DNA from: Gemmata sp.
GTDB taxonomy: Bacteria > Planctomycetota > Planctomycetia > Gemmatales > Gemmataceae
DNA length: 64,000 bases
Direction of reading: 5' to 3'
NCBI GenBank assembly: GCA_025055115.1
Contig: JANWYJ010000007.1
Location: 1-64,000 of the forward strand
In this document: one piece after another, positions 58,340 to 64,000 of the stretch
Numbering within the stretch: position 1 is the stretch's first letter
How the letters are laid out: each line of letters opens with the position of its first letter
Notes under the pieces: model-generated
The model's database searches: none
Seen by the model: the letters and a program-made list of their open reading frames with translations, nothing else
Told to the model about the DNA's origin: nothing
Position numbers and translations under genes: made by a program

Positions 58340-60550
58340 ATGCGTGGAATACTCGTCGCGCTCATCGGGTTGGGGGGGGCTGGTCAACCACTCTTAGCCG
58401 CGGAAGTGGTTTCCTGGGAACGCGATGTGCTGCCGGTGCTAACCCGTGCCGGTTGCAACCTGGGGGCCTGTCATGGCAATCTCCATGGTAAAGGTGGGCT
58501 GAAATTATCGCTCAAGGGTGAGGACCCCGTCGCCGACTTGGCCGCTCTGACCCGCGACATGTTCGCCCGCCGCACCGATCCCATCCGCCCCGACGAAAGC
58601 CTGATTCTCAAGAAAGCCACCGGGCAGATTCCCCACGAAGGCGGCATTCGCTTCAGCCGTTCCAGTCACGAATATGCGCTGCTGCGCCAGTGGATCGCAC
58701 GCGGGGCCCGTCCTGACCCGCCCGGGTTGCCCTCCCTGACGCGCTTGACCGTCACGCCCACCCAGCAGACTCTCCTAGACCCTGCCGACCACTTCCGCCT
58801 AACGGCCATCGCCGAGTTCGCCGACGGTAGCCGTCGCGATGTGACATCTTTGGTGGCCACCGAATTCACCACCCTCAATATTGCCACCCTCACCCCCGAC
58901 GGCACCGTGAGGCGTGAACAGTTTGGCGAAACGGTACTGCTGGTTCGCTACATGAATGCCGTGGTACCCGTGCAGATCGCGTTTTTACCGCATCGCGCCG
59001 TACCCGACCTCCGCGGCATCACCCCCCACAACACCATCGACGAACTGGTTTTCGCTCAACTGCAGCGTGTGCGGCTCCAACCGGCCGAACTTTCCTCCGA
59101 TGGTGTCTTCCTCCGCCGGGTTTATCTCGACACCATCGGGCTGCTGCCCACCGCGGAGGAAGCGAAAGCCTTCCTAGCCGATCCCGATCCCCACAAACGG
59201 GAAAAAGTGATCGATGCCCTCTTGGCCCGACCAGAGTTTGCCGAGTTGTGGGCGCAAAAATGGTCGGACCTGCTCCGCAACGAAGAAAAATCGCTGGATC
59301 GCAAGGGGGTGGCGGTGTTCTACCGATGGATCGCGGCTCAGATCGCCGCGGATCGGCCACTGAACGAATTCGCCCGTGATATTCTCGCCGCCCGTGGCAG
59401 CACCTATGCGCATCCGCCGGCGAACTTCTGGCGAGCCATCCGCGATCCCCTGCAACGCGCTGAATCGGTCGCCCAAGTCTTCCTCGGGGTGCGCATCAGC
59501 TGTGCTCGTTGCCACAACCATCCGTTCGATCGTTGGACGATGGACGATTACTATAGCTTCGCGGCCTTATTCGCTCGGATTGATTACCGCGTGCTGGCGA
59601 ACAACAAACGCGACGAACTCGATAAGCATGAATTCGTTGGTGAACAGATTGTCTGGCAGAACCGCACCGGGGAACTGCAGCATCCGCGAACAAAGAAACC
59701 GGCCGTACCGCGTTTCCTGGGCAGCGATACCCCCGTAGGCGACGACCGGCTGACCGCCGTGGCCGACTGGATCGCTGCGGCCGACAATCCCTACTTCGCC
59801 AAAACGCAAGTGAACCGTGTGTGGCTGCATCTGATGGGCCGCGGCCTGGTGGACCCCAACGACGATTTCCGCGCCACCAACCCCCCGACCAATCCCGAAC
59901 TGCTCGAGTGGCTGGCCAACGACTTCACCGCCAGTGGCTTTCGGCTCAAACGCCTGGTCAAGACCATCCTCATGAGCCGGACCTATCAACTGGCCGCCAC
60001 CACCCCCGACAAGGCGACTATGAGCGACGAACGACACCACTCCCACGCTCACATTCGCCCCCTCAACGCCGAACAACTCCTCGATGCCCTCTCCCAAGTG
60101 ACCGGCGTTCCGGTCCGGTTCAAGGGCTATCCACTAGGATTGCGCGCCCATCAGATTCCCGCGCCACCACCCAGCGGCCGCCGCGGCGCTTTCGACGGCA
60201 TGGGCGAACACTTCCTGAAAATGTTCGGCAAACCAGAGCGCCTGCTGACGTGTGAATGTGAACGCAACGACGATCCCGGCCTGCTCCAAGCCTTCCAACT
60301 GATCACCGGCGAAGTGATGAATTCGCTCATCAAAGCCCCCCACAACCGCCTGGGCCAACGGCTCGCCGCCGGAGCCAGCGATCCGCAGATTCTCGACGAA
60401 CTCTACCTCGCCGCCCTCAGCCGCCAGCCCAACGAGACCGAAGCCCAGCGGCTACTCGCCTACATTCGCAACGCTCACGACCGCCGCGCCGCCTGGGAAG
60501 ATGTCCTTTGGGCCTTGCTCAACAGCAAGGAGTTCCTCCTGCGCCGCTAG
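58340..60550 (+). CDS. DUF1549/DUF1553 planctomycete protein
   Basis: RAGCNLGACHGNLHGKGGLKLSLKGEDPVADL; RRVYLDTIGLLPTAEEAKAFL; SCARCHNHPFDRWTMDDYYSFAALFARI; LLNSKEFLLRR. Confidence 0.92.
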   Translation: MRGILVALIGLGGAGQPLLAAEVVSWERDVLPVLTRAGCNLGACHGNLHGKGGLKLSLKGEDPVADLAALTRDMFARRTDPIRPDESLILKKATGQIPHEGGIRFSRSSHEYALLRQWIARGARPDPPGLPSLTRLTVTPTQQTLLDPADHFRLTAIAEFADGSRRDVTSLVATEFTTLNIATLTPDGTVRREQFGETVLLVRYMNAVVPVQIAFLPHRAVPDLRGITPHNTIDELVFAQLQRVRLQPAELSSDGVFLRRVYLDTIGLLPTAEEAKAFLADPDPHKREKVIDALLARPEFAELWAQKWSDLLRNEEKSLDRKGVAVFYRWIAAQIAADRPLNEFARDILAARGSTYAHPPANFWRAIRDPLQRAESVAQVFLGVRISCARCHNHPFDRWTMDDYYSFAALFARIDYRVLANNKRDELDKHEFVGEQIVWQNRTGELQHPRTKKPAVPRFLGSDTPVGDDRLTAVADWIAAADNPYFAKTQVNRVWLHLMGRGLVDPNDDFRATNPPTNPELLEWLANDFTASGFRLKRLVKTILMSRTYQLAATTPDKATMSDERHHSHAHIRPLNAEQLLDALSQVTGVPVRFKGYPLGLRAHQIPAPPPSGRRGAFDGMGEHFLKMFGKPERLLTCECERNDDPGLLQAFQLITGEVMNSLIKAPHNRLGQRLAAGASDPQILDELYLAALSRQPNETEAQRLLAYIRNAHDRRAAWEDVLWALLNSKEFLLRR

Positions 60551-60619
60551 TTCCGATCAACATGGATATCCTGTCGTAGCGCTATCCGTTGCGCAACAGC
60601 AAGGAGTTCCTCCTGCGCC
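60515..60619. repeat. Gapped direct repeat, offset 74 nt, copying the 3' end of the 58340..60550 gene
   Basis: ttgc(t/g)caacagcaaggagttcctcctgcgcc at 60515-60545 and 60589-60619. Confidence 0.93.
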
Positions 60620-60621
60620 CT

Positions 60622-60733
60622 GTGGCGTCAGGGAGGAGCGGATGTAGACGGCGACGGGTTCCACGACCAGGTCGCCTGGATGCATGCCGTCGAGGTGGCG
60701 TCAGGGAGGAGCGGATGTGGACGACGACGGGTT
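60622..60733. repeat. Gapped direct repeat, offset 73 nt, copying the 3' end of the minus-strand 60701..61543 gene
   Basis: gtggcgtcagggaggagcggatgt(a/g)gacg(g/a)cgacgggtt at 60622-60660 and 60695-60733. Confidence 0.93.
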
Positions 60734-61543
60734 CTGCGTGCCCGCCTGCCAGTGGGCCGCGATCTCGCAGTGGGCTGCGATCTCGGGGGGGCAGGGCTGG
60801 GCCGACGGCATCGGGCGTGCCGGTTGGGCGGGGAACGGCCCGGTGCGAAGATCGGTCGGCGGTGGATAACGCATCGCCCAATAGATATGCCGACCCGGAA
60901 GGGTCATATCGCTGACTATCACCAACCGGGTATCGGCCGCGGTGGGTGGGGTATCGCCAATCGGATGATCGCCGCCCCACAGATACACTTCGGCACCCGG
61001 TTTGGCCGCGTCTTGAGCCACCAACTGCTGCCTGCGCCAGAAGACTTGTTCGGCCTGTCGTTCCTCGTCGGCGGCCTGTCGTTCCTCGTCGGCGGTCAGG
61101 GGATGGTCACTCTGGTCGGACGGGTGGCTTGCGGATCGTGTTGGCCGCGCCGGGGTCGCGGAGCGGGCCTGACAGCGCCGCCGTTCCACTTCCAGACGGG
61201 TTTCATCGCGACGGCGATCGCTGAAGTACTTGGCCAAGAGCGTAGCGGCTGCCAGGGCCGTATCGGGATTGTGCAAATGCTGGCGGAGGGTGTGAATCAA
61301 GTCCGCTTCGGCGTCATACTCCCATTCTCGGCGTGCGGCCAAGAAAGCGGCTTCGTAATCGGGATCGTGCCGCACGGCGTGCCGCAAGTCGGCCACGTCC
61401 CACTGCAGCGCCGCGGCAATCGCCGCCCACGATTGGCCCTCCGCCCGGCGTTGGGCCACTTCGGCCCGAATCGCGTCGGTCAGGGCTGGCACCGCGTCGG
61501 AAGCCACAGACGTAGAAGACGTAGGGGTAATGCGTGCCACCAT
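60701..61543 (-). CDS. Hypothetical HTH-containing protein with low-complexity C-terminus
   Basis: RAEVAQRRAEGQSWAAIAAALQWDVADLRHAVRHDPDYEAAF HTH-like; in-frame repeats ADEERQA x2 and EIAAH(C/W) x2. Confidence 0.6.
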   Translation of the reverse strand: MVARITPTSSTSVASDAVPALTDAIRAEVAQRRAEGQSWAAIAAALQWDVADLRHAVRHDPDYEAAFLAARREWEYDAEADLIHTLRQHLHNPDTALAAATLLAKYFSDRRRDETRLEVERRRCQARSATPARPTRSASHPSDQSDHPLTADEERQAADEERQAEQVFWRRQQLVAQDAAKPGAEVYLWGGDHPIGDTPPTAADTRLVIVSDMTLPGRHIYWAMRYPPPTDLRTGPFPAQPARPMPSAQPCPPEIAAHCEIAAHWQAGTQNPSSSTSAPP

Positions 61544-61630
61544 AGATCACCGGGGAAGCAACGGAGGGGCGTTCCAGTCGGCCCCTTTACTATACAATTG
61601 TGAGCTATAATGGTTCGGTTGTCAAATGGG

Positions 61631-61715
61631 ATGTGAAATTTTTTCAAATAGGATTAGGATGTGAATTTTTTTTCAAATGGAATGTGAAATCTTTGGGGTG
61701 TGAAATTTTTACAAA
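61631..61715. repeat. AT-rich degenerate tandem repeat with small dyads
   Basis: atgtgaaattttttcaaata / atgtgaattttttttcaaat / atgtgaaatcttt / tgtgaaatttttac at 61631, 61659, 61682 and 61699. Confidence 0.75.
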
Positions 61716-61824
61716 GTTCGACGGCAGGCTGCGGCTAACGGCTCGATTGTGTGCCAAAGGATAAAGAAGACGCCGAGTGTGCGTTTTTGTCGCCCCTTCT
61801 CATTTTTTGGGCCGGGGAGGAATC

Positions 61825-62016
61825 ATGAAACGGTTGATGGGGTGGGTCCTGACGTTGGCGGGGGGTGCGGCGACCCTGTGGGGGGGGTTCGCTCTGCTGA
61901 TGGGGGAATCGGAGCGGCGGTTGATGTTGACGCCGGAGGTTTCGGTGAATGCTCTGACGGGAGGGCTTTTGGGGGTGGCCGTGCTGACGGTCGGGCTGTT
62001 GTGGGTGCGTGATTAG
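61825..62016 (+). CDS. Small membrane protein
   Basis: MKRLMGWVLTLAGGAATLWGGFALLMGESERRLMLTPEVSVNALTGGLLGVAVLTVGLLWVRD, two TM segments; preceded by ggggagga. Confidence 0.55.
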   Translation: MKRLMGWVLTLAGGAATLWGGFALLMGESERRLMLTPEVSVNALTGGLLGVAVLTVGLLWVRD

Positions 62017-62065
62017 GTGGTGGGCGTCGCAGACAGTGGCGGCGCGTCTGCCTACAATCGCCCGT

Positions 62066-63280
62066 ATGAAGTACGCTATTGTAATTCCGGATGGCTGCGC
62101 GGATGAACCGGTCGCGCAATTGGGGAACCTGACGCCGCTGCAAGCCGCGCGACTGCCGAATATGGATCGGATCGCGCAGGCGGGGGTGGTGGGGCTGGCG
62201 AACAATGTGCCGTCGCCGCTGACGCCGGCGTCGGACGTGGCGACGTTGTCGCTTTTTGGCTACGATCCCTTGGAGTGCTATACGGGGCGTGCGCCGCTGG
62301 AGGCGGCGGCAATGGGGGTGCATTTAGGCCCCCACGATTGGGCCATTCGCTGCAATCTGGTGTACGCCCCGGATGGCCAGATGCGCGATTTCACGGCGGG
62401 TCACATCTCCAGCGACGAAGCTGCGCAACTGATTGGTGCTCTGCAGAAGGAGCTGGGCGGCCACGAGGTGGCTTGGGGCACCCTCGAATTCCACGCCGGG
62501 GTGCAATATCGGCATGTGTTGGTGTGGCGTGGACGGACGGCCGCTTCGCCCTTCCCCGGTACCACCACGCAGCCGCCGCACGATATTCCCGATCGCCCCC
62601 TGGCCGACTATCAGCCGCGTGGCCCGGCAGCGGAGTTGCTCGTGGCGTTGATGGAAGCCAGCAAGCCGATTCTCGCTGCTCACCCGGTCAATGCGCAGCG
62701 GATCGCTGCGGGGAAAAAGCCGGCCACGCAAATTTGGCTGTGGGGTCAGGGGCAAGCCCCGCGGCTGCAACCGTTCTGCGAACGCTTCGGTCTGCGCGGG
62801 GCGATCATCTCGGCGGTCGATCTGGTGCGGGGCGTTGGGGCGTTACTGGGCTGGCACCGCATCGACGTGCCCGGAGCCACGGGCTACCTTGACACCAACT
62901 ACGCCAACAAAGGCCGATACGCGGTTGACGCCTTGGGGGCCTTCGATCTGGTGTGCGTGCATATTGAAGCCCCGGACGAAGCTTCCCACGAAGGCCGGGC
63001 CGACGAGAAGGTCAAAGCCCTGGAGCGCATCGACGAACACATCGTCGGCCCGCTGCTCGACGCCCTGCCGCGCTATGGCGAGTACCGCATTCTCGTTGAA
63101 CCGGATCACCGGACCACTTTGGCCACCCGTGCCCATGCCTACGGCCCGGTGCCCTTCGCCACGTGCGGCACTGGCATCACCCCCCACGGCGCCAGTCGTT
63201 ACGATGAACCCACCGCCGGCCAATTCGGCTTGCAGTTCGACCCCGGCTGGCGCTTGATGCCGTGGTGGCTGGGCCGCTAA
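62066..63280 (+). CDS. apgM: Cofactor-independent phosphoglycerate mutase, archaeal/ApgM type
   Basis: MKYAIVIPDGCADEPVAQLGNLTPLQAARLPNMDRIAQAG...PLTPASDVATLSLFGYDPLECYTGRAPLEAAAMGV...VCVHIEAPDEASHEG. Confidence 0.92.
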   Translation: MKYAIVIPDGCADEPVAQLGNLTPLQAARLPNMDRIAQAGVVGLANNVPSPLTPASDVATLSLFGYDPLECYTGRAPLEAAAMGVHLGPHDWAIRCNLVYAPDGQMRDFTAGHISSDEAAQLIGALQKELGGHEVAWGTLEFHAGVQYRHVLVWRGRTAASPFPGTTTQPPHDIPDRPLADYQPRGPAAELLVALMEASKPILAAHPVNAQRIAAGKKPATQIWLWGQGQAPRLQPFCERFGLRGAIISAVDLVRGVGALLGWHRIDVPGATGYLDTNYANKGRYAVDALGAFDLVCVHIEAPDEASHEGRADEKVKALERIDEHIVGPLLDALPRYGEYRILVEPDHRTTLATRAHAYGPVPFATCGTGITPHGASRYDEPTAGQFGLQFDPGWRLMPWWLGR

Positions 63281-63368
63281 CCGTGGCCGCCGCAGCCATC
63301 GTGGCCTGGGTGTTATCGGCGGATGGCCCCGGCGACGCTTGGCCCACACGTTCAACCCGGAGTTGCTT

Positions 63369-64000
63369 ATGAAGCGCTTGATCCTCATCGCCGTCGGCTT
63401 CACGCTGCTATTGGCGGCGTCGCGGAGCGTCGCCCAACAGCCAGGCCCCCCCGAGCCTCCCCAAGCCAAAGCCCTCATTGTGCGCTGGTATGGGCAGTCG
63501 TTTTTCCAAGTGGAAACCGCCAAAGGCCACCGCTTCGCCTTCGATCCCCACGGCATCGAAGCCTTCGGCCGTGCCCGCGTCAAAGCCGACTTCGTCCTCG
63601 TCAGCCACACGCACGACGACCATGCCCTCATCGAAATGATCGACGTCGGCGAAGACCCCAAAACCAAAGAGTTGAAAGTGATTCCCGCCTCCGACGTCTA
63701 CCGCGGCGTCGTTGAAGTGCGACCCGGCAAACAAGAATGGAAGACGATCAACGAACGCCGCGGCGAAATCCGGATTCGCAATGTCGCCACCTACCACGAC
63801 ACGATGAACGGCTTGCAACGTGGCAAAAATAGCGTCTTTCTTGTCGAAGTCGATGGTCTGGTCATCTGCCACCTGGGCGATCTGGGCCACGAACTGACCG
63901 ACGACCAAATCCGCGCTATCGGCAAAGTGGACATCCTCATGGTCCCCGTGGGCGGTATTTATACGATCAATGGCGAACAAGCTGTCAAAGTGGTGCAACA
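63369..64000 (+). CDS. Metallo-beta-lactamase-fold (UPF0173-like) protein, truncated by window end
   Basis: MKRLILIAVGFTLLLAASRSVAQQ signal; VRWYGQSFFQVETAKGHRFAFDPHGIE...DFVLVSHTHDDHALIEMI...VDGLVICHLGDLGHELTDDQI. Confidence 0.8.
   Translation, partial: MKRLILIAVGFTLLLAASRSVAQQPGPPEPPQAKALIVRWYGQSFFQVETAKGHRFAFDPHGIEAFGRARVKADFVLVSHTHDDHALIEMIDVGEDPKTKELKVIPASDVYRGVVEVRPGKQEWKTINERRGEIRIRNVATYHDTMNGLQRGKNSVFLVEVDGLVICHLGDLGHELTDDQIRAIGKVDILMVPVGGIYTINGEQAVKVVQ

Noticed and set aside
1-64000. tRNA, rRNA, IS/transposon, prophage, toxin-antitoxin or biosynthetic-cluster content
   Set aside because: No cloverleaf, rRNA core, transposase, phage structural or NRPS/PKS signatures recognised by reading. 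A tRNAscan/Infernal run would be needed for certainty.

Overview
GC-rich bacterial chromosomal window that looks planctomycete (Gemmata-like). It has three DUF1549/DUF1553-type cytochrome proteins, a DUF1501 protein, DUF1080, a ThuA/cytochrome c fusion, and single scattered biosynthetic genes instead of operons. I support about 44 protein-coding genes. These include the nth 3' end, hisI, cysC, leuD, an FHA-sigma54 activator, ispE, a spoVG-like gene, aceF/aceE, ilvB-like, an isolated rplC, dgkA, hemW and apgM. I recognised no rRNA, tRNA, IS element, prophage, cas gene or conventional CRISPR array. The most unusual signal is intergenic. (1) At least nine loci carry a locus-specific direct repeat of about 17-40 nt whose two copies start 72-76 nt apart (a tenth is 82 nt apart). 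The copies flank an unrelated segment of about 33-43 nt, and the repeat often covers the stop codon or 3' terminus of a neighbouring gene. The best-preserved loci resolve as about 37 nt repeat + about 36 nt spacer, which is the geometry of a one-spacer CRISPR unit or a target-site duplication around a fixed-size insert, but with a different repeat at each locus. (2) More than 20 contiguous short tandem duplications (14-39 nt units) sit between genes, over start or stop codons, and in frame inside genes. I propose that this genome undergoes frequent short-duplication or short-insertion events. Ectopic Cas1-Cas2-like integration and end-joining with fill-in or filler DNA are two testable explanations. 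Other observations: a SpoVG protein with an inserted zinc ribbon, a CpaF-like protein lacking its ATPase domain, a GAFSGA variant sigma54 activator, thioredoxin-fold proteins without catalytic cysteines, and rplC outside its usual operon. All assignments come from reading the sequence and family knowledge. No database searches were run.
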